Positions 1 through 7,430 are shown, counted from the stretch's first letter. The stretch: DNA of 14,307 nucleotides from VGPE01 sp031431395 (GCA_031431395.1 JANPDJ010000158.1:1-14307), one strand, 5' to 3'. A program made the numbers and translations. Notes: a model not told the origin generated them from the letters alone.

Positions 1-1
1 G

Positions 2-538
2 CTGCAGAAGGCCTTCAGCGGACCGCTTGAGCTGAAGCGCCGGATCGGTACCCTGGACGCTGCGCGCATCGCCGCGATGGACCCGGAGGCGCTTGAGGCG
101 GCGTTCAGGAATCGCCCCGCGCTCCACCGGTTCCCGGGCAACATGGCTCACCGGACGCAGGAACTGTGCGTCGTGATTGCCCGCGACTACGACAACGATG
201 CTGCCAGCATCTGGCGAAATGCCGCGGACGGGCAGGCGCTGAAGAAGCGGCTGCTCGGGCTGCCCGGTTTCGGGGAGATGAAGGTCGCCACCCTCATCGC
301 CATCCTCGGCAAGCGCCTCGGCGTCCGACCGCCCGGCTGGGAAGACGTCGCCCCCTCCCACATGACGCTCGGGGACGTGGACTCGCCCGAAACGCTGAAG
401 ATCTACCAGGACGGCAAGCGGGCCTACAAGGCGGCCATGCGCGAGGCGGAGGCGTCCGGGCTCGGCACGGCCTCCGCACAGGATCGGGCGGGCGCCGCGG
501 CGATGGCCGCGATCGAGCAGGCCGACCGGACGCACTGA
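2..538 (+). CDS. HhH-GPD family protein (TIGR03252-like), 5' partial
   Basis: The frame is open from base 2 with no start in view, so the N-terminus lies outside the window; 178 residues are visible. The run QKAFSGPLELKRRIG, then RPALHRFPGNM and LLGLPGFGEMKVATLIAILG, matches the uncharacterised HhH-GPD family common in Actinobacteria and Chloroflexi. LPGFGE with the following helix (about bases 260-310) is the helix-hairpin-helix that grips the DNA backbone in the endonuclease III/AlkA superfamily. The N-terminal helical bundle is missing from view. The visible part lacks an iron-sulfur cysteine cluster. A role in base-excision repair is inference from the fold; no substrate is known to me. 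The last 25 or so residues are an Ala-rich tail. An ATG at 77 lies in the middle of the conserved domain and is not the start. It converges on the DUF3037 gene. Confidence 0.85.
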   Translation: MQKAFSGPLELKRRIGTLDAARIAAMDPEALEAAFRNRPALHRFPGNMAHRTQELCVVIARDYDNDAASIWRNAADGQALKKRLLGLPGFGEMKVATLIAILGKRLGVRPPGWEDVAPSHMTLGDVDSPETLKIYQDGKRAYKAAMREAEASGLGTASAQDRAGAAAMAAIEQADRTH

Positions 539-559
539 TCACGGCGAGCCTGCAGGTTC

Positions 560-598
560 GACCGCCCGGCCACAGCCGGCTGTCATCCCCGGGCGGTC
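560..598. terminator. Nested hairpin at convergent junction
   Basis: A 10-bp perfect stem GACCGCCCGG (560-569) pairs with CCGGGCGGTC (589-598). Its loop contains a second perfect 12-bp palindrome, ACAGCCGGCTGT (572-583). It sits just after the HhH-GPD stop and overlaps the last codons of DUF3037. No T-run follows on either strand. A bidirectional terminator for the two convergent units is the simplest reading. Confidence 0.5.
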
Positions 599-1008
599 AC
601 CATCGCCTTGAACAGGTGAGCAAGCTCGGCGTCCGGGTCGTCCGTCAGGCCCGTGTGGACTTCGGTCGGCTGGACGATCGTGCTGCTGGGAGCAACCAGC
701 CAGTGGAATCGCTCGGGGGGTCCCAGGTGGGCGATAGGCCCCGCAGTCGGGTCACCGGCGGCGATACGGACGATTGCGTCGAGGTGCCGGCGCACGGTGT
801 CCGGGTCGCAGTCGGGGGCCAGGGCGCGCAGCAGGCCCTCGTCGAGGTGCGTCATCGCGCCGATGAAGCGGTGCGGCCGGCTGTGCAGGACGATCCCGGC
901 GTTGAAGCGCTCGCCGCGCTCTACGCGGGGAACCACGACGATGACGGCGTATTCGAACGGCTCGCGGATCGTGGCCGCGGGGCTGGCCGGATCAGGCGAT
1001 TCGGGCAC
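583..1008 (-). CDS. DUF3037 family protein
   Basis: A 141-residue protein of the DUF3037 family, whose molecular role is not established. The core is EPFEYAVIVVVPRVERGERFNAGIVL followed by a helical part and a C-terminal strand region (FHWLVAPSSTIVQPTEVHTG), normal for the family. I chose the GTG at 1006-1008 because AGGAGG (1015-1020) sits 6 nt upstream. The frame stays open upstream to an ATG at 1134, but those 42 residues are Arg/Trp/Ser-rich and lie inside the kinase gene. The start lies 17 nt inside the end of the HipA-like kinase gene, so the two are probably translationally coupled. DUF3037 genes are commonly found next to HipA-like kinases, which supports a functional pair. Confidence 0.85.
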   Translation of the reverse strand: MPESPDPASPAATIREPFEYAVIVVVPRVERGERFNAGIVLHSRPHRFIGAMTHLDEGLLRALAPDCDPDTVRRHLDAIVRIAAGDPTAGPIAHLGPPERFHWLVAPSSTIVQPTEVHTGLTDDPDAELAHLFKAMVTARG

Positions 1009-1774
1009 GGTCGGCCTCCTCGACGAAGGGGCGCGGCGCCTCGAGGCGCCGCGCCAGGTAGTCCACGTACCGGCGCCGCGCCATGGTGATGTCCTCTGGA
1101 CCCCCGGCAGTGCCCGGTTCCTCGAGCCAGGCATCCGGCACCAGGTCCACGATCCGTCCCACGAGATCCGGGGTCACCTGCGGTGCCAGACGCGCATCGG
1201 CCTCCGCGATGGAGCTCGCGAAGGGCAGCAGGACATGGTCTCCGATCAGGGTGAATGGCCGGCGGGCGTGGGGATCTGCGTCGCGCCACGTGTGCTGGAT
1301 GTACAAGGCGGCTCCGTGATCGATGAGCCACACCCGGCCGTGCCAGACGAGCAGGTTGGTGTTCTTCGGGGTCCGGTCCACGTTGGTGACCAGTGCATCG
1401 AACCACACGATGTCGGCCGCCACGTCCGGCGCGGGCGCCGGACCAACGGCCGGCACGAACGGCAGCGCCCCGGGCAGGAAGTCCAGCCCGAGATTGAGGC
1501 CCGGGCTGCGATCGAGCAGGTCGTGGACCTCCACGTCCGGCTCGGCACGACCAAGGACCGGGTCGATCTCGACGAACACGATTTCCGGGACGAGGAGGCC
1601 CAGGTGACGGCCGATCTCGCCGGCGACCAGCTCAGCCACGAGCGCCTTCGGCCCTTGCCCCGCGCCCCGGAACTTCACCACGTACAGCCCGTCGTCATCG
1701 GCCTCGACGAGTCCGGGGAGTGATCCGCCCTCTCGAAGCTTCGTCACGTAGCGGGTGGCCGTCACGGTTCGCAC
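992..1774 (-). CDS. HipA-like kinase (HipA_2 type)
   Basis: A 260-residue protein-kinase-fold protein. A candidate ATP-anchoring lysine is K34 in YVVKFRG. The catalytic loop NVDRTPKNTNLL gives D133 with N138, and the metal-binding motif is IDHG with D152, replacing the usual DFG. The length fits compact HipA-related kinases that lack the N-terminal subdomain of classical HipA toxins. HipA itself phosphorylates glutamyl-tRNA synthetase; the target here is unknown. The GTG start is the first in-frame start, and TACACT lies exactly 6 nt upstream, so the mRNA is probably leaderless. It overlaps DUF3037 by 17 nt. No HipB-like DNA-binding antitoxin is adjacent, so a classical toxin-antitoxin role is not supported. 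Family assignment is fairly sure, function is not. Confidence 0.8.
   Translation of the reverse strand: MRTVTATRYVTKLREGGSLPGLVEADDDGLYVVKFRGAGQGPKALVAELVAGEIGRHLGLLVPEIVFVEIDPVLGRAEPDVEVHDLLDRSPGLNLGLDFLPGALPFVPAVGPAPAPDVAADIVWFDALVTNVDRTPKNTNLLVWHGRVWLIDHGAALYIQHTWRDADPHARRPFTLIGDHVLLPFASSIAEADARLAPQVTPDLVGRIVDLVPDAWLEEPGTAGGPEDITMARRRYVDYLARRLEAPRPFVEEADRARIA
1009..1020 (-). promoter_or_regulatory. Strong Shine-Dalgarno for DUF3037
   Basis: On the minus strand AGGAGG is followed by a 6-nt spacer and GTG. This decides the start of the DUF3037 protein. The site lies inside the 3' end of the kinase gene, so ribosomes finishing the kinase would be close to it. Confidence 0.75.
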
Positions 1775-1786
1775 CGGAGGAGTGTA
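1775..1786 (-). promoter_or_regulatory. Leaderless-type -10 of HipA-like gene
   Basis: On the minus strand TACACT occupies -12 to -7 relative to the GTG at 1774, followed by CCTCCG. No Shine-Dalgarno precedes the GTG and no TTGACA-like -35 is evident. The layout fits a transcript starting at the GTG itself. Confidence 0.45.
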
Positions 1787-1883
1787 TGGACGCGGGCAGG
1801 GCAGGATCTTGCGAGCTGCGATATCGTTGCGTCAGCAACCACATTGTCACGCCTCTGCGACACACAGATTGAAGAACGGACCC
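1787..1883. other. Divergent intergenic region, HipA-like / DUF385
   Basis: This gap of roughly 100 bases is less GC-rich than its neighbours. It contains a short inverted repeat GTTGC (1826-1830) / GCAAC (1835-1839) and TTGTCA at 1844-1849. It probably carries the promoter of the DUF385 gene and upstream elements of the kinase promoter. I cannot assign a specific operator. Confidence 0.3.
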
Positions 1884-2270
1884 ATGGACGAAGCCATTCG
1901 CCGGGCGCTCGCGCGCCGTAACGTCATCGATATCACCACCACCGGGCGTCGGACGGGCCAGTCCCGCCGCATCGAGATCGTCTTCCATTCGTTCGATAGG
2001 CGGATCTACATCACCGGGATGCCCACCGAAACGAAGCGCGCATGGCTGGCAAACCTGGAGGAGAACCCCGCCTTCACGTTCCACTTCAAGGGCAACGTGG
2101 GGACGCCCGTGGCGGACCTGCCGGCCGTCGCGCGGGTCATCACGGACGAGCCGGAGCGTCGAGCCGTGCTCGCCCGGGTGATCGACACGGCCTGGCACCA
2201 GCAGGACCTGGACACGATGGTCCGCCTGAGCCCGCTGATCGAGGTCACGGTCGAGGACCTCGCCGCCTGA
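1884..2270 (+). CDS. Nitroreductase/deazaflavin (F420)-type family protein (DUF385)
   Basis: A 128-residue protein of the DDN/DUF385 split beta-barrel family. Motifs are ITTTGRRTGQSRRIEI at the first strand pair, IYITGMP, and KRAWLANLEENPAFTFHFK, followed by DEPERRAVL. Members use reduced F420 or flavin to reduce quinones, nitro-compounds or enones; some have no known cofactor. I start at ATG 1884 because the conserved domain begins right after it; an extension to 1755 would add 43 low-quality residues and run through the divergent promoter region. Upstream, TTGTCA at 1844-1849 could be a -35, but I see no convincing -10 at the right spacing. The CocE-type gene downstream has its own likely promoter, so co-transcription is uncertain. 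Confidence 0.8.
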   Translation: MDEAIRRALARRNVIDITTTGRRTGQSRRIEIVFHSFDRRIYITGMPTETKRAWLANLEENPAFTFHFKGNVGTPVADLPAVARVITDEPERRAVLARVIDTAWHQQDLDTMVRLSPLIEVTVEDLAA

Positions 2271-2284
2271 CGAGAGACGGCGCC

Positions 2285-2310
2285 CCTCGCGGCGCTGCGC
2301 TCCTCGCGGC
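2285..2310 (+). repeat. 17-bp spaced direct repeat upstream of first hydrolase
   Basis: CCTCGCGGC occurs at 2285-2293 and again at 2302-2310, start to start 17 bp. The copies fall about 15-40 bp upstream of the predicted -10 of the hydrolase gene. They could be regulator half-sites or chance in GC-rich DNA. Confidence 0.25.
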
Positions 2311-2325
2311 ACCGCGCCCCGGGCC

Positions 2326-2337
2326 TACAATCCCGCC
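2326..2337 (+). promoter_or_regulatory. Leaderless-type -10 of first CocE-like hydrolase
   Basis: TACAAT (2326-2331) matches the bacterial -10 consensus in 5 of 6 positions. It is followed by CCCGCC and then the ATG at 2338, exactly the -12 to -7 placement expected if transcription starts at the A of ATG. No Shine-Dalgarno and no clear -35 are present. Confidence 0.55.
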
Positions 2338-4053
2338 ATGTTCGAAGGCGCAGTTCGAAGCGGCACGGGCGTCAGGATCCGCTCGAACGTGCCCGTCGCC
2401 ATGCGCGACGGCGTCGCCCTCTCGACGGACCTGTTCGTGCCGGACGGCACCGGTCCCTTTCCCACGGTGCTCGTGCGGACCCCCTACGACAACACCCAGC
2501 CCGGCCTTGTGGCCCGCGCCCGTCATCTCGCGGACGCCGGCTACGCGGTGGCGCTCCAGGATGTCCGCGGTCGCTTCGACTCCGAGGGGATCTACGTGCC
2601 GTTCCGGAACGAGGGTCCGGACGGGTTCGACACGCAGGAGTGGGTGGGCGCCCAGCCCTGGTCCAACGGCCGCATCGGCATGATCGGCGGGTCCTACGAG
2701 GGCTGGACGCAGTGGACGACGATGCCCCTCGGCAGCCGCTTCCTGACGGCAACCGTGCCAAGCGTGATGGCCACCAGCCTGCATCGCGGTCTGGTCTATC
2801 GCGGCGGCGCACTTAATCTCGGCGTGCTCCTCACCTGGGGACTGCGGACCAGCGGCCATACGCGCCAGCGGGTGGACGACCTCGACTGGACGGAGGCGTT
2901 CCGCACGCTGCCCCTGTCGCGCACGGCGATGGCTGCGGCCCAGGACATCCCGCACTGGCGCGACTGGCTCGCCAACGAAGCCGAGAGCGACTGGTGGGCT
3001 CCGTTCGACCTCGATTCGCACTGGGAATCCGTGTCCACGCCCGCCCTGCTGACCGGCGGCTGGTACGACCTGTACTCGAGCGACACGTTCGCGAGCTTCG
3101 CCGGCCTGCGCGCGCGTGGAACCGGCAATGCCCGCCGGAGCCGTGTCGTCGTCGGGCCGTGGCCGCACGCCCTGAGCACCTCGACAATGACGGGCGGCGT
3201 GGACTTCGGCGCCCGATCCATGGTGGACCTCGAGGGCCTGGAGGGCCGTTGGCTGGACCGCTGGCTGCGGGACATGCGCAATGGCGTGGAAGACGAGGCG
3301 CCCGTGCGGCTCTTCGTCATGGGATCCAACCAGTGGCGCGACGCGCCGGGCTGGCCGCTGCCGGACACCGAATTCCAGCCGTGGTACCTGCACTCCGGCG
3401 GCGCGGCGAACACCCTGCTGGGCGATGGGGCATTGTCGGCTGCCGTTCCGGCCGACGAGTCCGCCGACACCTTCACCTACGACCCGGACTACCCGGTCCA
3501 AACGCGCGGCGGCTGCAACTGCTGCCAGCCTGACCTGATCCCGTGGGGCCCGTACGACCAGCGCGACGTGGAGATGCGGTCCGACGTGCTCGTCTACACG
3601 AGCGCCCCGCTGGAGCGCGATCTGACCGTGATCGGCCCGGTCCGCGTGGTCCTGTGGGCGGCAACTGACGGACCCGACACGGACTGGACCGCGAAGCTGG
3701 TCGATGTGCGGCCGAGCGGGTTCGCGGCGAACCTGTGCGACGGGATCGTGCGTGGGCGGTGGCGACGGGCACTGACCGCCGATGCAAGCCAGGCGGACCG
3801 GCGGACGCCCGTCCCGCTGGAGGCCGGTCGCGCAGAACGGTACGAGATCGACCTCATGGTCACCGGCAACACGTTCCTCGCGGGGCACCGCATTCGCGTC
3901 GAGATTTCGTCGAGCAACTTCCCGCGCTTCGACCGCAACCCGAACACGGGCGCGCCCCTGGGCGCGAACGCCGAGGTCCGGCGGGCGCGACAGACCGTCC
4001 TGCACGACGCCTCGCACCCGTCGCACATCGTCCTGCCCGTCGTTCCCGGCTGA
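2338..4053 (+). CDS. CocE/NonD family serine hydrolase, copy 1
   Basis: A 571-residue alpha/beta hydrolase of the cocaine esterase / X-Pro dipeptidyl-peptidase (S15) family, cleaving esters or amides. RTPYDN (Tyr50) is the usual oxyanion-hole tyrosine region. The nucleophile elbow GGSYEG gives S119, GGWYDLY gives D244 and GPWPH gives H277, a complete triad with spacing like CocE. From about residue 300 begins the C-terminal jelly-roll domain (RLFVMGSNQW, then WGPYDQRDVEM and the terminal NFPRFDRNPNTG). A CNCC cluster lies at about residue 395. No signal peptide, so probably cytoplasmic. The start is supported by the TACAAT box 6 nt upstream. A close paralogue lies at 5757-7430, and the acyl-CoA synthetase starts 16 bp after the stop. 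The substrate cannot be read from sequence. Confidence 0.92.
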   Translation: MFEGAVRSGTGVRIRSNVPVAMRDGVALSTDLFVPDGTGPFPTVLVRTPYDNTQPGLVARARHLADAGYAVALQDVRGRFDSEGIYVPFRNEGPDGFDTQEWVGAQPWSNGRIGMIGGSYEGWTQWTTMPLGSRFLTATVPSVMATSLHRGLVYRGGALNLGVLLTWGLRTSGHTRQRVDDLDWTEAFRTLPLSRTAMAAAQDIPHWRDWLANEAESDWWAPFDLDSHWESVSTPALLTGGWYDLYSSDTFASFAGLRARGTGNARRSRVVVGPWPHALSTSTMTGGVDFGARSMVDLEGLEGRWLDRWLRDMRNGVEDEAPVRLFVMGSNQWRDAPGWPLPDTEFQPWYLHSGGAANTLLGDGALSAAVPADESADTFTYDPDYPVQTRGGCNCCQPDLIPWGPYDQRDVEMRSDVLVYTSAPLERDLTVIGPVRVVLWAATDGPDTDWTAKLVDVRPSGFAANLCDGIVRGRWRRALTADASQADRRTPVPLEAGRAERYEIDLMVTGNTFLAGHRIRVEISSSNFPRFDRNPNTGAPLGANAEVRRARQTVLHDASHPSHIVLPVVPG

Positions 4054-4069
4054 TCCGGCGGCCGGCCCC

Positions 4070-5686
4070 GTGGCGGCGACACCTCGGACCTACGAGGATT
4101 TCAGGGCGACGTTCCGCTGGAGCATCCCGGAGCGCTTCAACATTGGGACGGCCACGATCGTGCACCACGCCGAGCGTCGGCCCAGGTCCGCGGCCCTCAT
4201 CGTGGACGACGAGGCCGGAGCCGTCCGCACGTACACGTTTGCCGAGCTTCGCGGGCTCACCAGCAGGCTCGCCAATGCGTTCGTGGCGCAGGGTCTCCGG
4301 CCGGGCGACCGCGTGGCGATCCTCCTGCCTCAATCGGCAGAGACAGCGCTGGCACACGTCGCCGCCTATCGTGCCGGCCTGGTCGCCGTTCCGCTGTTCG
4401 TGTTGTTCGGTCCGGATTCGCTGGAATACCGCCTCCGGGATTCGGGCGCTCGACTCCTCGTCACGGACGAGGCCAACTGGCCCAAGGTCGCCGAGATCCG
4501 CGACCGCCTGCCCGACCTTGGGACGACGATCCTGGTGGGCGGACACGGCCTCGACGGCACGCTGGACTTCGACGAGGTCGTCGCCGCCGGTTCTGCCCAC
4601 TTCCGGGGTCCGCAGACGCTCGCGGAGGATGCAGCGCTCCTCTCCTACACGTCGGGTACCACGGGTCCACCGAAGGGGGCGCTCCACGCGCACCGGTTCC
4701 TGCTCGGCCACATGCCCGGCGTCCTCATGCCGCAGGAGTTCCCTCCGCAACGGGGCGATCGCTTCTGGACGCCCGCAGACTGGGCCTGGATCGGCGGGCT
4801 CTACGACGTCCTGTTTCCCGCGTGGCTGCTGGGCCTGCCCGTGGTCGCGCACCGCGCCCGGAAGTTCGACCCGGAGCGGGCCATGGACCTGATGGCCCGC
4901 CACGACGTGCGCAACGTGTTCCTGCCGCCCACCGCGCTCAAGCTCATGCGCCAGTCCGGCGCCAAGGCGCCCGCGAACCTCCGGCTCCGCAGCGTCGGGA
5001 GTGGCGGCGAGACGCTGGGCGGCGAATTGCTGGACTGGGGCCGGGCCACCCTGGGGGTGACGATCAACGAGTTCTACGGCCAGACCGAGTGCAACCTCGT
5101 CCTCGCCAATTCGGCGGGGATGATGCCGGTGAAGCCGGGCTCGATGGGCCGGCCGGTCCCGGGTCACGAGGTGGCCGTCATCGCGGACGACGGCGAACCG
5201 CTGCCGGCCGGCGAGGTGGGGGAGATCGCGGTCAGGCGACCCGATCCGGTGATGTTCCTTGGTTACTGGAACCGTCCCGATGCGACGCGCGACAAGTTCA
5301 CGGGGGACTGGATGCGCACGGGCGATCGCGGGTGGGCCGACGAGGACGGCTACTACTGGTACCAGGCCCGCAACGACGACCTGATCACGAGCGGCAGCTA
5401 CCGCATCGGGCCCGGCGAGATCGAGGACTGCCTGCTCCGTCACCCGGCGGTGGCGATGGCGGCCGTGATCGGGGTGCCGGACCCGCTGCGCACCCAGATC
5501 GTCAAGGCGTTCGTGGTGCTGGCCCCGGGGGCCGTGGCGTCGCCAGCACTCACCGCGCAGATCCAGGACTTCGTCCGCACGCGCCTCGCGGCGCACGAGT
5601 ACCCGCGCGAGATCGAGTACCTGGACGCACTGCCGATGACCGCGACCGGCAAGGTGATGCGGCGAGAACTACGGGCACGGGACTGA
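4070..5686 (+). CDS. AMP-forming acyl-CoA synthetase (medium-chain/ACSM-like)
   Basis: A 538-residue ANL-superfamily ligase that activates a carboxylic acid to an acyl-AMP and then an acyl-CoA. The phosphate loop YTSGTTGPPKG is at residues 193-203, PADWAWIGG near 235-243, FYGQTE at 335-340, MRTGDRG at 415-421, the hinge region ARNDDLITSGSYRIGPGEIE at about 433-452, and the catalytic lysine of TATGK is K528. All key motifs are present. PADW and the N-terminal WSIPERFNIGTA resemble medium-chain/aromatic acid ligases. The GTG at 4070 places the start 16 bp after the hydrolase stop; there is no clear Shine-Dalgarno, so coupling or readthrough from the hydrolase is likely. The frame is open upstream into the hydrolase gene, but that translation is Arg/Thr-rich shadow. 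Being flanked by two hydrolases suggests it activates their acid product. Confidence 0.9.
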   Translation: MAATPRTYEDFRATFRWSIPERFNIGTATIVHHAERRPRSAALIVDDEAGAVRTYTFAELRGLTSRLANAFVAQGLRPGDRVAILLPQSAETALAHVAAYRAGLVAVPLFVLFGPDSLEYRLRDSGARLLVTDEANWPKVAEIRDRLPDLGTTILVGGHGLDGTLDFDEVVAAGSAHFRGPQTLAEDAALLSYTSGTTGPPKGALHAHRFLLGHMPGVLMPQEFPPQRGDRFWTPADWAWIGGLYDVLFPAWLLGLPVVAHRARKFDPERAMDLMARHDVRNVFLPPTALKLMRQSGAKAPANLRLRSVGSGGETLGGELLDWGRATLGVTINEFYGQTECNLVLANSAGMMPVKPGSMGRPVPGHEVAVIADDGEPLPAGEVGEIAVRRPDPVMFLGYWNRPDATRDKFTGDWMRTGDRGWADEDGYYWYQARNDDLITSGSYRIGPGEIEDCLLRHPAVAMAAVIGVPDPLRTQIVKAFVVLAPGAVASPALTAQIQDFVRTRLAAHEYPREIEYLDALPMTATGKVMRRELRARD

Positions 5687-5706
5687 TGCCGCCAGTCCTG
5701 GTGGCC

Positions 5707-5734
5707 GAACGTCCGGTCGGTCGACCGGACGTTC
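5707..5734. promoter_or_regulatory. Perfect 12-bp inverted repeat (operator or hairpin)
   Basis: GAACGTCCGGTC (5707-5718) and its exact reverse complement (5723-5734) are separated by four bases, GGTC. GGCC flanks it on both sides (5703-5706 and 5736-5739), which lengthens the stem with one bulge. No T-run follows. It lies between the acyl-CoA synthetase stop and the second hydrolase, overlapping the -35/spacer region of the predicted hydrolase promoter. It is either a repressor operator or a terminator/attenuator hairpin. Confidence 0.6.
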
Positions 5735-5741
5735 GGGCCGC

Positions 5742-5756
5742 TAGACTCCCCACACG
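5742..5756 (+). promoter_or_regulatory. Possible -10 of second CocE-like hydrolase
   Basis: TAGACT (5742-5747) fits TANNNT and ends 9 nt before the ATG at 5757. Transcription would begin within a few bases of the start codon, giving a leaderless or nearly leaderless mRNA. No Shine-Dalgarno is visible. Confidence 0.4.
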
Positions 5757-7430
5757 ATGAGTCTCGGCTGGGGAACGCGATTCCGGTCCAACGTCCGCGT
5801 CGCGATGCGCGACGGCGTGGAGTTGTCCACGGACCTCTACCTGCCGGATGGTCCCGGTCCGTTCCCCGTCGTCGTGAGCCGGACCCCGTACAACAACACG
5901 CTGCCCTGGATCGTCGCCAAGGGCCGGACGCTCGTGGACGCCGGGTACGCCGTCGCGATGCAGGACGTCCGCGGGCGCTTCGACTCGTACGGCGAATACG
6001 AACCGTTCCGCGACGAGGGCCCGGACAGCGTGGATACGATCGCGTGGCTTGCCGCGCAGCCCTGGTCCAGCGGCCGCGTGGGGATGTCCGGACGCTCCTA
6101 CTCGGGCTGGACGCAGTGGACCGCGGCCGCGGAAGGCAGCTCCCACCTCGCCGCGATCGTGCCGCGGGTCATGGCCACGGACCTGCATCGCGGCCTCATC
6201 TGGCGGGGCGGTGCCCTCAACCTGGGCGTCCTGCTCACATGGGGCCTGAACACGAGCGGCCGGTCCATGCAGGAACTCTCGCCCGTGGACTGGGTGGAGG
6301 CGTTCCGCACGCTGCCCGTGGCCGCCGCCGCGGATGCCGCGTCCCAGGACCTGCCGTTCTGGCGCGACTGGCTGGCGCACCCGGCCCGGGACGCCTACTG
6401 GGAGGCCGTGGACTACGAGCGGCGCCATGCCGAGATGACCGTGCCGGCCCTGATCATGGGCGGCTGGTACGACCTGTACTCGGACGACGTGTTCCGCCAG
6501 TTCACCGCGATGCGGGCTGCGCCGTCGCCGGCCGCCCGGCACAGCCAGCTGATCGTGGGCGCCTGGCCGCATGCGCTCTCGGCCTCGACGAAGACCGGCT
6601 CGCTGGATTTCGGCGCACGCTCTCTCCTGGACCTCGAGGCGGCCGAACTGCGCTGGTACGACCGCTGGCTGAAGGGGATGCCCAACGGAGCCGAGGACGA
6701 CGCGCCGCTGCGGATCTTCGTGATGGGCTCCAATGCCTGGCGCGAGGAGCGAGAGTGGCCGCTGGCCAGAACGGACTGGCAGCGCTGGTACCTCCATTCG
6801 GCCGGGCACGCCAACACCCTCGCCGGCGACGGGTCGCTCTCACCTGAGCCGCCCGCCGACGAGCCGGCCGACCGGTACGTCTACGACCCGGCCGTGCCGG
6901 TTCCCACGCACGGGGGCGGGAATTGCTGCTCGCCCGACATCGTGCCCTGGGGTCCCTACGACCAGCGCGACCTTGAGATGCGGCCGGACGTGCTCTGCTA
7001 CACCAGCGAGCCGCTGGCGCAGCCGGTGGAGGTCACAGGGCCCATCACCGTGATTCTCTGGGCGGCGACTGACGCCACCGACACGGATTGGACGGGCAAG
7101 CTCGTGGATGTCTGGCCGAGCGGCCGGGCGATCAACCTCTGCGACGGCATTCTCCGGGCGAGGTTCCGCGACGGCCCCGGCGCAGAGCGGCTGCTGGAAT
7201 CAGGCGAACTTGCGCGCTACGAGATCGACCTGATGGTGACCGGCAACACGTTCCTGCCCGGCCACCGGATCCGCATCGAGATCTCCTCGAGCAACTTCCC
7301 GCGATTCGACCGGAACCCGAACACGGGCGCTCCCATCGGGACGTCGGCGGAGGTGCGCCCAGCGCACCAGGCGGTCGTGCACGATGCCGCGCACCCGTCG
7401 CACGTGCTCCTGCCGGTCATCCCGGCCTGA
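5757..7430 (+). CDS. CocE/NonD family serine hydrolase, copy 2
   Basis: A 557-residue paralogue of the hydrolase at 2338-4053, well over half identical by eye along its full length. The triad is intact: GRSYSG with S114, GGWYDLY with D239, and AWPH with H272; RTPYNN (Tyr45) matches the oxyanion-hole tyrosine. The C-terminal jelly-roll domain ends in NFPRFDRNPNTG, as in copy 1. The elbow differs (GRSYSG against GGSYEG), and copy 1's CNCC is GNCC here, so substrate ranges may differ. No signal peptide. The ATG at 5757 is the first in-frame start and lies next to TAGACT. It follows the acyl-CoA synthetase by 70 bp containing a strong dyad, so it may be separately regulated. The stop codon lies in a hairpin shared with the convergent greA-like gene. 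Confidence 0.92.
   Translation: MSLGWGTRFRSNVRVAMRDGVELSTDLYLPDGPGPFPVVVSRTPYNNTLPWIVAKGRTLVDAGYAVAMQDVRGRFDSYGEYEPFRDEGPDSVDTIAWLAAQPWSSGRVGMSGRSYSGWTQWTAAAEGSSHLAAIVPRVMATDLHRGLIWRGGALNLGVLLTWGLNTSGRSMQELSPVDWVEAFRTLPVAAAADAASQDLPFWRDWLAHPARDAYWEAVDYERRHAEMTVPALIMGGWYDLYSDDVFRQFTAMRAAPSPAARHSQLIVGAWPHALSASTKTGSLDFGARSLLDLEAAELRWYDRWLKGMPNGAEDDAPLRIFVMGSNAWREEREWPLARTDWQRWYLHSAGHANTLAGDGSLSPEPPADEPADRYVYDPAVPVPTHGGGNCCSPDIVPWGPYDQRDLEMRPDVLCYTSEPLAQPVEVTGPITVILWAATDATDTDWTGKLVDVWPSGRAINLCDGILRARFRDGPGAERLLESGELARYEIDLMVTGNTFLPGHRIRIEISSSNFPRFDRNPNTGAPIGTSAEVRPAHQAVVHDAAHPSHVLLPVIPA

Noticed and set aside
1009..1134. N-terminal extension of DUF3037 to an ATG at 1134
   Set aside because: The extra 42 residues are Arg/Trp/Ser-rich and lie inside the kinase gene. 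The GTG at 1006-1008 has a perfect AGGAGG 6 nt upstream.
653..1723. A 356-codon plus-strand open frame across the HipA-like and DUF3037 genes
   Set aside because: The minus-strand proteins show kinase motifs and a DUF3037 signature, while this translation has none.
583..1774. Classical HipBA toxin-antitoxin system
   Set aside because: No HipB-like helix-turn-helix gene is adjacent and the kinase lacks the N-terminal HipA subdomain.
1755..1883. Longer start for the DUF385 protein at 1755
   Set aside because: The extension runs through the divergent promoter region and into the kinase start; the conserved domain begins at ATG 1884.
2245..4026. A 593-codon open frame on the minus strand opposite CocE copy 1
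   Set aside because: It mirrors the codon bias of the plus-strand hydrolase, which has full domain and catalytic motifs. Its translation is Arg/His/Gly/Val-rich without recognisable domains.
3782..4069. Longer start for the acyl-CoA synthetase at 3782
   Set aside because: It would overlap the hydrolase by 270 bp with non-conserved Arg/Thr-rich sequence; the ligase family begins near GTG 4070.
3860..5596. A 578-codon open frame on the minus strand opposite the acyl-CoA synthetase
   Set aside because: Low-complexity Arg/Gly/Val-rich translation across a well-supported ligase gene; typical artefact of high GC at third positions.
5550..6809. A 419-codon open frame on the minus strand opposite CocE copy 2
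   Set aside because: Same artefact; it also spans the intergenic dyad and has no family-like motifs.
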